Source of the DNA: Flavobacterium restrictum | Lineage (GTDB): Bacteria > Bacteroidota > Bacteroidia > Flavobacteriales > Flavobacteriaceae | Reading direction: 5' to 3' | DNA length: 64,000 nt | Assembly: GCF_007097245.1 (NCBI RefSeq) | Contig: NZ_VJZT01000016.1 | Coordinates: 1 to 64,000 of the forward strand | Shown: in pieces, positions 34,670-42,350 of the stretch | Numbering within the stretch: position 1 is the first letter of the stretch | How the letters are laid out: the number at the start of each line of letters is the position of its first letter | Program-made: the position numbers and the translations under genes | Notes under the pieces: model-generated | What the model was told of the DNA's origin: nothing | Databases searched by the model: none | Seen by the model: only the letters and a program-made list of their open reading frames with translations

Positions 34670-35374
34670 ATGAAATCAACATTAACTGAAATTCAACAGC
34701 GTTTTGACAATGAAGTAGCTCGTTTTTCCAATTTGGAAACCGGACAAATTAGTACCGTTGATGCCACTTTGAGTCTGGAATTGCTGACTCAAGCCGCAAC
34801 GGCTATTTGTCCAGAAGCCAAACAAGTTTTGGATTTGGGCTGTGGAGCGGGCAATTTTACATTGAAATTATTAGAACAAATTCCTGATTTGAATTGTACT
34901 TTGATTGATTTGAGCTTGCCGATGTTGGAGAAAGCTAACGAAAGGATTTCAAACGTTTCTAAAGGAAAAATTACGGCTATTCAAACTGATTTTTTGAATA
35001 TGGAATTGACTGATGATACTTTTGATATAGTGGTAACAGGAGCAGCAATGCACCATTTGAGAACCGATGAAGAATGGGAAATGGTTTTTTCTAAAATATA
35101 TAAAAGCCTCAAAAAGGGAGGTTGTTTTTGGATTTCGGATTTAATAAAACACGACCATCCAGCCATCGACCAATTAATGTGGAAACGGTATTCCGTTTAT
35201 TTAGAAGGTGTTGGTGGTAAAGAATATCAAGAAAATGTATTTGATTATATTGCCAAAGAGGACACGCCAAGATCAGTAATGTATCAATTGGAAGTGTTGC
35301 AAAAAGTAGGTTTTTCATACGTGGATGTATTACATAAAAATAGTAATTTTTCGGTTTTTGGAGGTATAAAGTAA
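34670..35374 (+). CDS. Class I SAM-dependent methyltransferase
   Basis: The 234-residue protein has SAM motif I VLDLGCGAGNFTLKLLE (about residues 55-71), the acidic LIDLSLPMLEKA, the post-motif DIVVTGAAMHHL and a FWISDLIKHD region typical of UbiE/Trm9-like small-molecule methyltransferases. The substrate is unknown. It starts 16 bases after the ABM gene and ends two bases before a second, distantly related methyltransferase. The position inside the leucine operon does not match any leucine step. Confidence 0.85.
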   Translation: MKSTLTEIQQRFDNEVARFSNLETGQISTVDATLSLELLTQAATAICPEAKQVLDLGCGAGNFTLKLLEQIPDLNCTLIDLSLPMLEKANERISNVSKGKITAIQTDFLNMELTDDTFDIVVTGAAMHHLRTDEEWEMVFSKIYKSLKKGGCFWISDLIKHDHPAIDQLMWKRYSVYLEGVGGKEYQENVFDYIAKEDTPRSVMYQLEVLQKVGFSYVDVLHKNSNFSVFGGIK

Positions 35375-35376
35375 AA

Positions 35377-36165
35377 ATGAAAGCAAACAAATACATTCAA
35401 AGAGACGAAAAAGCGATCCAAATATTTGACTACAGAAGTCTAATAAACGATTACCGGCATCTTGGTCAAGTTATAAAATCAGGAATGAAAATTTTGGATG
35501 TGGGTTGCGGAACGGGTTCGATTTCTAAAGACATTGCCACTATTGTTGGTTCAAACGGTAATGTTACTGGAATTGATAATACAGAAAGTTTTATTTTGAG
35601 TGGAAAAAAATCACATCAAAATATAGCAAATTTAGAATTAATTCACGTTGATTTATTTGATTTCAATCCAGAGGAAAAATTTGATTTAATTGTTTCAGCC
35701 AGAGTAATACAATGGTTGAGTAATCCAAGAGAAGCTTTGTCAAAAATGAAATCGTTGTTGAAGCCTAACGGTCAAATTTCGATTTTGGATTACAATCATG
35801 AGGCTATAATTTGGAATCCAGCACCTCCAGAAAGCATGCGAATTTTTTATAATACGTTTCTGAAATGGAGACAAGAGGCCGGAATGAATAATAGAATTGC
35901 CGAAGATTTGCCTAATTTATTGAAAGAAGTCGGTTTTCATTCGATAGAAAAAATCAATTCGGATGAGTTTTATAATCAAGAAAGACACGATTATAAATCA
36001 AAAATAGGAATTTGGTCGAAAGTGGCGAGTTCTAGCCAAATGGTGGAAGAAGGCTATTTGGATAATGATTTGCGACTGAAAGCCATAGAAGATTACAACC
36101 ATTGGATAGCAACAGAAGCTATTTCGATGACGATGAAATTGAATGAAGTGCGAGGGAAATTGTAA
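35377..36165 (+). CDS. Class I SAM-dependent methyltransferase (second, divergent)
   Basis: The 262-residue protein has SAM motif I ILDVGCGTGSISKDIA (about 39-54), GIDNTESFI, DLIVSARVIQWLSNP and GQISILDYNHEA. It is only weakly similar to its upstream neighbour, so the two are not a recent duplication. It starts two bases after the first methyltransferase stop and is followed by the isopropylmalate synthase-like gene after 39 bases. The substrate is unknown. Confidence 0.85.
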   Translation: MKANKYIQRDEKAIQIFDYRSLINDYRHLGQVIKSGMKILDVGCGTGSISKDIATIVGSNGNVTGIDNTESFILSGKKSHQNIANLELIHVDLFDFNPEEKFDLIVSARVIQWLSNPREALSKMKSLLKPNGQISILDYNHEAIIWNPAPPESMRIFYNTFLKWRQEAGMNNRIAEDLPNLLKEVGFHSIEKINSDEFYNQERHDYKSKIGIWSKVASSSQMVEEGYLDNDLRLKAIEDYNHWIATEAISMTMKLNEVRGKL

Positions 36166-36204
36166 TTCAAAAAATAAAAAACGGTCACAACTGACTTTAT
36201 CAAT

Positions 36205-37722
36205 ATGGAAAAAAGAAAAATTGAAATAATGGATACCACACTCCGTGATGGCGAACAAACCTCGGGAGTATCATTTTCTGCTGCAGAAAAATTAACCATT
36301 GCGCAATTATTGCTAGAAGAATTAAATATTGATCGTATTGAAATAGCTTCTGCTCGTGTGAGTGAAGGCGAATTTCAAGGTGTAAAAGGCATTATGTCAT
36401 GGGCAGCCGAAAAAGGATACAGCAATCGCATTGAAGTTTTAGGCTTCGTGGATGGCGGTATTTCTATCGAATGGATGAAAAAAGCGGGAGCCAAAGTGCA
36501 AAATTTATTGACCAAAGGTTCTTTAAACCATTTGACACACCAACTAAAGAAAACACCCGAACAGCATTTTTCTGAAATTGCCGAAGCTATCGCTTTAGCC
36601 CAAGAAAACGGAATCGAAACCAATGTTTACCTCGAAGATTGGAGTAACGGGATGCGTAATTCTCCGGATTATGTTTTTCAGTATTTGGATTTTTTAGTAA
36701 CGCAACCTGTAAAAAGAATATTATTACCGGATACTTTAGGCGTGCTTATTCCGTCCGATACTTTTGAATTTATTGCTAAAATTACCACAAGATATCCCGG
36801 AATTCATTTTGATTTTCACGCGCATAACGATTACGATTTGAGCATTGCCAATGTGATGGAAGCTATAAAAGCAGGAATTCATGGCTTGCACGTAACCGTA
36901 AACGGAATGGGAGAACGTGCTGGAAATGCACCTTTAGAAAGTACCGTTGCGGTAATTAATGACTTTATGCCCGAGGTAAAAATCAACATCAAAGAAACGT
37001 CATTATATACGGTAAGTAAATTGGTAGAGACTTTTACGGGCTATCGAATTCCCGCCAACAAACCCATTGTAGGCGATAACGTTTTTACGCAAACCGCAGG
37101 TATTCATGCTGATGGCGACAATAAAAACAACTTGTATTTCAATAATTTACTGCCAGAACGTTTTGGTAGAAAACGAAAATATGCTTTAGGGAAAACTTCG
37201 GGCAAAGCCAATATCGAAAAAAACTTGCAAGAGTTAGGATTGAAATTAAATCCTGAAGATTTAAAATTAGTAACCCAACGCATCATTGAGTTGGGCGACA
37301 AAAAAGAAACTGTTACCAAGGAAGATTTGCCCTATATCATTTCGGATGTTTTGGATAGTCATACCTATGAGGACAAAATTGTAGTCGAATCTTATGTATT
37401 GGTTCACGCCAAAGGCTTGCGTCCCTCCACTACTTTATGCCTAAAAATTGATGGCGAAATAGTTGAAGAAAATGCGCAAGGCGATGGGCAATTTGATGCT
37501 TTTATGAATGCACTTTCTAAAATTTACAAAAGTAAAAAAATGTCGTTGCCTAAATTAATTGATTATGCAGTGCGAATTCCGCCCGGCAGCAGCTCGGATG
37601 CGTTGTGCGAAACGATCATTACTTGGACAAATAATGGAAAGGAATTTAAAACCAGAGGATTGGATTCAGATCAAACTGTAGCTGCGATTATTGCTACGCA
37701 GAAGATGTTGAATGTGGTCTAG
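36205..37722 (+). CDS. 2-isopropylmalate / (R)-citramalate synthase family protein
   Basis: The 505-residue protein condenses acetyl-CoA with a 2-oxo acid. The HMGL-like barrel carries MDTTLRDGEQTSG at the N terminus, the metal-binding HFDFHAHNDYDLS and GLHVTVNGMGERAGNAPLE. The C-terminal LeuA regulatory domain (about 385-500; SYVLVHAKGLRPSTTLCLKI) should give feedback control. Both isopropylmalate synthase and citramalate synthase use the LeuBCD enzymes, so the neighbours do not decide between 2-oxoisovalerate and pyruvate as substrate. It sits just before leuB in the operon, which makes a leucine role the simplest reading. Confidence 0.85.
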   Translation: MEKRKIEIMDTTLRDGEQTSGVSFSAAEKLTIAQLLLEELNIDRIEIASARVSEGEFQGVKGIMSWAAEKGYSNRIEVLGFVDGGISIEWMKKAGAKVQNLLTKGSLNHLTHQLKKTPEQHFSEIAEAIALAQENGIETNVYLEDWSNGMRNSPDYVFQYLDFLVTQPVKRILLPDTLGVLIPSDTFEFIAKITTRYPGIHFDFHAHNDYDLSIANVMEAIKAGIHGLHVTVNGMGERAGNAPLESTVAVINDFMPEVKINIKETSLYTVSKLVETFTGYRIPANKPIVGDNVFTQTAGIHADGDNKNNLYFNNLLPERFGRKRKYALGKTSGKANIEKNLQELGLKLNPEDLKLVTQRIIELGDKKETVTKEDLPYIISDVLDSHTYEDKIVVESYVLVHAKGLRPSTTLCLKIDGEIVEENAQGDGQFDAFMNALSKIYKSKKMSLPKLIDYAVRIPPGSSSDALCETIITWTNNGKEFKTRGLDSDQTVAAIIATQKMLNVV

Positions 37723-37893
37723 CTTATGACTTTTAGCTATTAGCCATTGGCTCTTGGGATTTTAGAAAAATAATAATAATGACAGCTATAATATGCCAAT
37801 AGCTAAAAGCAACTATTGATTAAAATTTAAGAAATAATAAATAATTCCTATAATATGCTAAAAGCTAAAAGCCAATAGCTCAAAATTAAAAAT
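37723..37893. repeat. Inverted short repeats in the spacer before leuB
   Basis: The start of the spacer contains TTTTAGCTATTAGCCATTGG (about 37731-37750) and its end contains the opposite-strand text, GCTAAAAGCCAATAGCTC (about 37862-37881), with another AGCTAAAAGC near 37802. This parallels the paired repeats in the leuC-leuD spacer but with a different motif. Confidence 0.6.
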
Positions 37894-38955
37894 ATGAAAT
37901 TCAACATCGCCCTTTTAGCCGGAGACGGAATCGGACCAGAAGTTATCAACGAAGCTGTAAAAGTTTCGGATGCTATTGCCAAAAAATTCAACCACGAAAT
38001 TACTTGGACACCTGCGCTTACAGGCGCTTGTGCTATTGATGCTGTAGGAGTTCCTTATCCAGACGAAACTCACGAAATATGTATGGCTGCCGATGCAGTT
38101 CTTTTTGGCGCTATCGGACACCCAAAATACGATAACGATCCAAGCGCTCCTGTTAGACCAGAGCAAGGATTATTGTTGATGCGTAAAAAATTAGGTTTGT
38201 TTGCTAATGTTCGCCCAACCTTTACTTTCCCGTCTTTGATTGACAATTCCCCTTTAAAAAGAGAACGAATCGAAGGAACGGATTTAGTTTTCTTAAGAGA
38301 GTTAACAGGCGGAATTTATTTTGGAGAAAAAGGCAGAAAAGACGGTGGCGAAACTGCTTTTGATAATTGCGTTTACACTAGAGTGGAAGTGCAGCGTTTG
38401 GCTAAAAAAGGATTTGAATTGGCTATGACGCGTTCCAAAAAATTATGTTGTGTGGACAAAGCCAATGTGCTAGAAACCTCTCGTTTGTGGAGAGAAACCG
38501 TTCAGGCCATGGAAAAAGACTATCCAGAAGTAGCGGTTTCTTACGAATTTGTGGATGCTGTTGCCATGCGTTTGGTACAATGGCCTAACTCGTATGATGT
38601 ATTAATTACCGAAAATTTATTTGGAGATATTTTAACTGACGAAGCTTCGGTAATTTCTGGTTCAATGGGATTAATGCCATCTGCATCTGTTGGAGAGCAC
38701 ACTTCATTATACGAACCAATCCACGGTTCCTACCCACAAGCTACTGGATTAAACATTGCTAATCCATTGGCAACTGTTTTATCGGCAGCGATGATGTTTG
38801 AAGATGCTTTTGGATTAAAAGAAGAAGCCGAAGCCATTAGAGCTGTAGTCAACAAATCATTAGAGCAAGGAATTGTCACCGAAGATTTAGTTGTAAAAGG
38901 TGCTAAACCATATTCTACTAGCGAAGTTGGTGATTGGTTAGTGGCTAATTTATAA
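37894..38955 (+). CDS. leuB: 3-isopropylmalate dehydrogenase
   Basis: LeuB oxidises and decarboxylates 3-isopropylmalate with NAD+, the third leucine-specific step. The 353-residue product has LLAGDGIGPEV at the N terminus, the substrate-binding VRPEQGLLLMRKKLGLFANVRP, the tyrosine of VYTRVEVQRLAKKGFELA, the metal site ENLFGDILTDEASVI and the NAD-binding IHGSYPQATGLNIANPLATVLS. It is the last gene of the leucine operon and is followed by a palindromic repeat and a terminator. Confidence 0.96.
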   Translation: MKFNIALLAGDGIGPEVINEAVKVSDAIAKKFNHEITWTPALTGACAIDAVGVPYPDETHEICMAADAVLFGAIGHPKYDNDPSAPVRPEQGLLLMRKKLGLFANVRPTFTFPSLIDNSPLKRERIEGTDLVFLRELTGGIYFGEKGRKDGGETAFDNCVYTRVEVQRLAKKGFELAMTRSKKLCCVDKANVLETSRLWRETVQAMEKDYPEVAVSYEFVDAVAMRLVQWPNSYDVLITENLFGDILTDEASVISGSMGLMPSASVGEHTSLYEPIHGSYPQATGLNIANPLATVLSAAMMFEDAFGLKEEAEAIRAVVNKSLEQGIVTEDLVVKGAKPYSTSEVGDWLVANL

Positions 38956-38965
38956 TATATTGTAT

Positions 38966-38994
38966 GTAGAGACGTTGCACCGCAATGTCTCTAC
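38966..38994. repeat. GTAGAGACGTTGC-type palindromic repeat
   Basis: GTAGAGACGTTGC and GCAATGTCTCTAC are 13-base arms with one G-T pair around ACC, just after leuB. I recall this repeat as widespread in Bacteroidetes genomes. Confidence 0.7.
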
Positions 38995-39013
38995 CATAAA
39001 TATAGAATAAAAC

Positions 39014-39047
39014 AAAAAAGGTGTCAATTTTCATTGACACCTTTTTT
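39014..39047. terminator. Bidirectional terminator between leuB and the RRM gene
   Basis: AAAAAAGGTGTCAA and TTGACACCTTTTTT are perfect 14-bp arms around a 6-base loop, between two convergent genes. Confidence 0.9.
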
Positions 39048-39065
39048 ATATATGATTGAAAAGAA

Positions 39066-39416
39066 TTAATATCTTCCTCCTCTGTCTCCACCTCCACGGT
39101 TGTTTCCACCACCATAACCACCACGTGAATCTCCACCACGGCTGTTATTGTTAAAACTTCTTCTTTCGCCTTCTGGTTTTGGCTCAGATTTGTTAACAAC
39201 TATTGCACGTCCTTGAACAGTTGCACCGTTCAATTCGTCAATTGCTTTTTGAGCTTCGTCATCGTTTGTCATTTCAACAAAACCAAATCCTTTACTTCTT
39301 CCTGTAAATTTATCTGTGATAATTTTAACTGAATCAACTGCTCCGTAAGCCTCGAAAGACTCTCTTAAATCTGCTTCCTCAATACTGAATGGAAGGCTTC
39401 CAACAAAAATATTCAT
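39066..39416 (-). CDS. RNA-binding protein with one RRM and a Gly-rich tail
   Basis: The 116-residue protein has a single RRM (about residues 1-80) with RNP2 MNIFVGSLP and RNP1 GRSKGFGFVEM. A low-complexity tail of Arg, Gly and Asn (GGYGGGNNRGGGDRGG) follows. This layout matches the cold-inducible RNA-binding proteins of cyanobacteria and Bacteroidetes, which may act as RNA chaperones. Its promoter region contains an 8-bp inverted repeat around the -7 box (39433-39455), so it may be regulated by a protein or by temperature. It stands alone. Confidence 0.92.
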   Translation of the reverse strand: MNIFVGSLPFSIEEADLRESFEAYGAVDSVKIITDKFTGRSKGFGFVEMTNDDEAQKAIDELNGATVQGRAIVVNKSEPKPEGERRSFNNNSRGGDSRGGYGGGNNRGGGDRGGRY

Positions 39417-39432
39417 ATGTACTTATTTAAAT

Positions 39433-39486
39433 AATAAGACAAATGTAGTCTTATTTTTCTGTAATCAACTACAAATAAGCTTATTT
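39433..39486 (-). promoter_or_regulatory. Promoter of the RRM gene with overlapping inverted repeat
   Basis: On the minus strand TTG (39466-39468), an 18-base spacer and TACATTTG (39440-39447) fit the consensus. The -7 box lies within the inverted repeat AATAAGAC (39433-39440) and GTCTTATT (39448-39455). A perfect palindrome AAATAAGCTTATTT (39473-39486) lies just upstream of the -33 element. Together they look like operator sites. Confidence 0.55.
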
Positions 39487-39576
39487 ATAGATTTTATTTT
39501 TGTTGCGAAATTTAGAATCAAACAAAAAAGCAAAAAATAGTTAGAATTAAGCGAACTTAAAAGGGTTAGTTTGGTG

Positions 39577-40053
39577 TTAGAGTGCGCTTACGGGCACTTT
39601 ATAAAAAACGCCTTGGCTATAATTAAGACTTGCTGCGTCTAGTGGGTCGCTGTAGCTATTTACTGCGTTAAATTTAAAAGTACCTGAAACCGTTTTATTT
39701 ACAGCATCATATTCGGTAATTGTAATTTGCCCATTTCCAAGTCCAAATCCAGTTAAGAATGTAACCTTTGTTCCGTCAGCATTTGTCAATACATAAGTGG
39801 CTTTTTTAGAATCGCTAGCTCCCAAAGTATAGGTTTGAACCGCAGTCGAAGTTGTTTTTAAAGTTAAAACTTCAGTAGCAGTGTAGGCTTGAATCGTCAA
39901 AGAACCATTAGCTGCAAGAGTCGCTTGTGAATCAACCGCTCTCCAAAAAACAGTATCCTTTAGTCCTTGTACCGATGGATTATTAAATTTTACATCGTCT
40001 TGACAAGAGATAAAAGCAACTATTGTTATAAAATAAAAAACTATTTTTTTCAT
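39577..40053 (-). CDS. Small lipoprotein (DUF6252-like)
   Basis: The 158-residue protein has a short signal peptide ending in the lipobox AFISC, so the mature chain starts at Cys17 and carries acidic residues after it (QDD), typical of surface lipoproteins of Bacteroidetes. The rest is beta-rich with YTLGASDSKKATYVLTNADG, ITITEYDAVNKTVSGTFKF and an end that resembles the DUF6252 family. The function is unknown. It is transcribed divergently from rpsP. Confidence 0.75.
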   Translation of the reverse strand: MKKIVFYFITIVAFISCQDDVKFNNPSVQGLKDTVFWRAVDSQATLAANGSLTIQAYTATEVLTLKTTSTAVQTYTLGASDSKKATYVLTNADGTKVTFLTGFGLGNGQITITEYDAVNKTVSGTFKFNAVNSYSDPLDAASLNYSQGVFYKVPVSAL

Positions 40054-40196
40054 AGAATGGATTTTTTAGACTCACAAAAGTATATTTTTCTGCTTTAAAA
40101 ACCGAAAAAAAATCAGAAAAAACCCAATTCAAAATAGCGTAACTCTTTACTATTCATTAAAATAAATTCACAACTAGTATTTGTAAATAAAAAATG

Positions 40197-40204
40197 TATC
40201 TTTG
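40197..40204 (+). promoter_or_regulatory. Putative -7 box of rpsP
   Basis: TATCTTTG fits TAnnTTTG, 50 bases before the rpsP start. No clear TTG lies at the usual distance. Confidence 0.5.
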
Positions 40205-40253
40205 CACCCTTAATTAATCGAGGTCGAGTACCTCAAAATTTAATCACAAGATT

Positions 40254-40811
40254 ATGTCAGTAAAAATTAGATTACAAAGACACGGTAAAAAACAAAAACC
40301 GTTTTACTGGGTTGTAGCAGCAGATGCTCGCTCAAAAAGAGATGGTAAATACCTAGAAAAAATAGGTACTTACAATCCAAATACAAATCCAGCAACTATC
40401 GAATTGAACTTGGATAGTGCCGTAAAATGGTTGCACAATGGTGCACAACCTACTGATACTGCCAAAGCTATTCTTTCTTACAAAGGAGCTTTATTGAAAC
40501 ACCACCTTGATGGCGGTATTCGTAAAGGAGCTTTAACTCAAGAACAAGCTGATGCAAAATTAGCTGCTTGGTTAGAAGCGAAAGCTGGAAAAGTAGATGC
40601 TAAAAAAGAAGGTTTGACTCAAGCGCAAGCTGCTGATAAAGCAAAAGCATTCAAAGCAGAACAAGAAGTTAACGCAAAACGTTTAGCTGCTGCTGCACAA
40701 GCAGAGGCTGATGCTATTGCTGCTGCAACTCCTGCTGTTGAAGAAGAAGTTGTTGCTGAAGCAGAAGAAACTCCTGCTGCAGAAGAAAATAACGAAACAA
40801 CTGAAGCTTAA
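40254..40811 (+). CDS. rpsP: 30S ribosomal protein S16 with C-terminal extension
   Basis: The first 85 residues are S16 (SVKIRLQRHGKKQKPFYWVV, ADARSKRDGKYLEKIGTYNP). About 100 more residues follow, rich in Ala, Glu and Lys, with two short helical parts (ALTQEQADAKLAAWLEAKAG, GLTQAQAADKAKAFKAEQEV) and a highly acidic end (VEEEVVAEAEETPAAEENNE). Typical S16 is about 80-90 residues; long tails are known in Bacteroidetes, with no established function. It is co-transcribed with rimM, which starts 15 bases later. Confidence 0.94.
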   Translation: MSVKIRLQRHGKKQKPFYWVVAADARSKRDGKYLEKIGTYNPNTNPATIELNLDSAVKWLHNGAQPTDTAKAILSYKGALLKHHLDGGIRKGALTQEQADAKLAAWLEAKAGKVDAKKEGLTQAQAADKAKAFKAEQEVNAKRLAAAAQAEADAIAAATPAVEEEVVAEAEETPAAEENNETTEA

Positions 40812-40826
40812 TTTTAGTCAGCGAAG

Positions 40827-41351
40827 ATGCGTAAAGAAGATTGTTTCTATTTAGGTAAAATCGCTAAAAAATTTAGTTTCAAAGGGGAAGTTCTAGCTTA
40901 TTTAGATACGGACGAGCCCGAGTTATACGAAAACTTGGAATCAGTGTTTGTTGAATGCAACAAACACTTGGTTCCTTTTTTTATTGAAAATAGTTCACTT
41001 CACAAGAATGATTTCCTCCGCATCCGTTTTGAGGATATGACTACCGAAGAGGATGCCGATGCCATACTAGGCAATGATATTTATCTGCCTCTAAAAATGT
41101 TACCCAAACTTACAGGTAACAAATTCTACTTTCACGAAGTAATTGGTTTTGAAGTCGAGGACAAACGTCTAGGATATGTAGGCGAAATCCAATCGATAAA
41201 CGACACCACCGCACAACCGCTTTTTGAAGTTTTGAAAGGCGATACCGAAATCCTAATTCCAATGATTGATCATTTCTTGGTAAAAATTGACCGAGAAAAC
41301 AAAAAAGTCATCATGGATTTGCCCGAAGGATTGATTGAAATGTACCTTTAA
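40827..41351 (+). CDS. rimM: 16S rRNA processing protein RimM
   Basis: RimM assists assembly of the 30S head and binds S19. The 174-residue product has the N-terminal RimM domain (LGKIAKKFSFKGEVLAYLDTDEP) and a C-terminal PRC-barrel (about 95-170; FHEVIGFEVEDKRLGYVGEI, EILIPMIDHFLVKIDRENKKV, DLPEGLIEMYL). The order rpsP-rimM is conserved in bacteria, but trmD does not follow here; a tRNA methyltransferase of another family does. Confidence 0.93.
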   Translation: MRKEDCFYLGKIAKKFSFKGEVLAYLDTDEPELYENLESVFVECNKHLVPFFIENSSLHKNDFLRIRFEDMTTEEDADAILGNDIYLPLKMLPKLTGNKFYFHEVIGFEVEDKRLGYVGEIQSINDTTAQPLFEVLKGDTEILIPMIDHFLVKIDRENKKVIMDLPEGLIEMYL

Positions 41352-41431
41352 AAAACTTCCTCATTAAGTCGCACTTTTTAGTTGTTGTCCTATATACAAT
41401 CAAAAATAGTTAATCTATAATCTGAAATCGT

Positions 41432-42139
41432 ATGTTTCAATTTAAGCAGTTTTCAATAGAACAAGATCATTGCGCTATGAAAATTGGCACCGATGGCGTT
41501 TTGCTTGGTGCTTGGACACCTATAAATCACAATCCCAATAGCATCCTCGATATTGGAACTGGAACTGGAATTATTGCTTTGATGCTATCGCAAAGAAGTG
41601 CCGCCCAACAAATTGACGCTCTTGAGATTGACGAACAAGCTTATGAACAAGCCGTTACTAATTTTGAAAATTCCCCTTGGAGCGACCGCCTATTTTGTTT
41701 TCATGCTGGTTTAGACGAGTTTATTGAAGAGCCCGAAGACGAATATGATTTAATTGTGTCAAATCCTCCTTTTTATACCGAAACGTACAAAACAAACGAC
41801 GAACAACGTGATTTAGCTCGTTTTCAAGATGCCATGCCTTTTGAGCAATTGGTTGAAGCTGCCGATTTATTACTTTCTGAAAACGGAATATTTTCTGTAA
41901 TAATTCCTTTTAAAGAGGAAGAAAATTTTTTGGCTTTAGCTCGAGAATTTGAACTTTATCCTGTAAGAACAACTCGAGTAAAAGGAACGCCAACGTCTGA
42001 AATCAAAAGGAGTCTTTTGGCTTTTAGCCGAAATGAAAAACTTAATTTTCCCATTGATGAATTAATCATCGAAACGGCACGTCATATCTATACTTCAGAA
42101 TATATTGATTTGACAAAAGATTTTTATTTTAAAATGTAG
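41432..42139 (+). CDS. tRNA1(Val) (adenine37-N6)-methyltransferase family (TrmN6/YfiC)
   Basis: The 235-residue protein has FKQFSIEQDHCAMKIGTDGVLLGAW at the N terminus, SAM motif I ILDIGTGTGIIALMLSQR, and the N6-adenine catalytic motif SNPPFY. These are the hallmarks of TrmN6, which methylates A37 of tRNA-Val. It lies 80 bases after rimM and may be in the same transcript. A short AATCTATAATCTGAAATC repeat precedes it. Confidence 0.88.
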   Translation: MFQFKQFSIEQDHCAMKIGTDGVLLGAWTPINHNPNSILDIGTGTGIIALMLSQRSAAQQIDALEIDEQAYEQAVTNFENSPWSDRLFCFHAGLDEFIEEPEDEYDLIVSNPPFYTETYKTNDEQRDLARFQDAMPFEQLVEAADLLLSENGIFSVIIPFKEEENFLALAREFELYPVRTTRVKGTPTSEIKRSLLAFSRNEKLNFPIDELIIETARHIYTSEYIDLTKDFYFKM

Positions 42140-42350
42140 TTCATAACTAGAAAGTAAGGCTATTAGTGAACGCTTTTATAGCTGATTTTAAAAAGAAAAT
42201 TTTTCAATCAAATAACCTTTTCAAAAACAATCCTCCCTTTCAAAAAAAGTCTAACTTTAGAAAATAAAATACTATTTTTAAAAATATAACATTTGTTATT
42301 GGTTTTGTTATATTTCTTTACTTATTTTTGTTTTTTAAAATTAGCCAACT

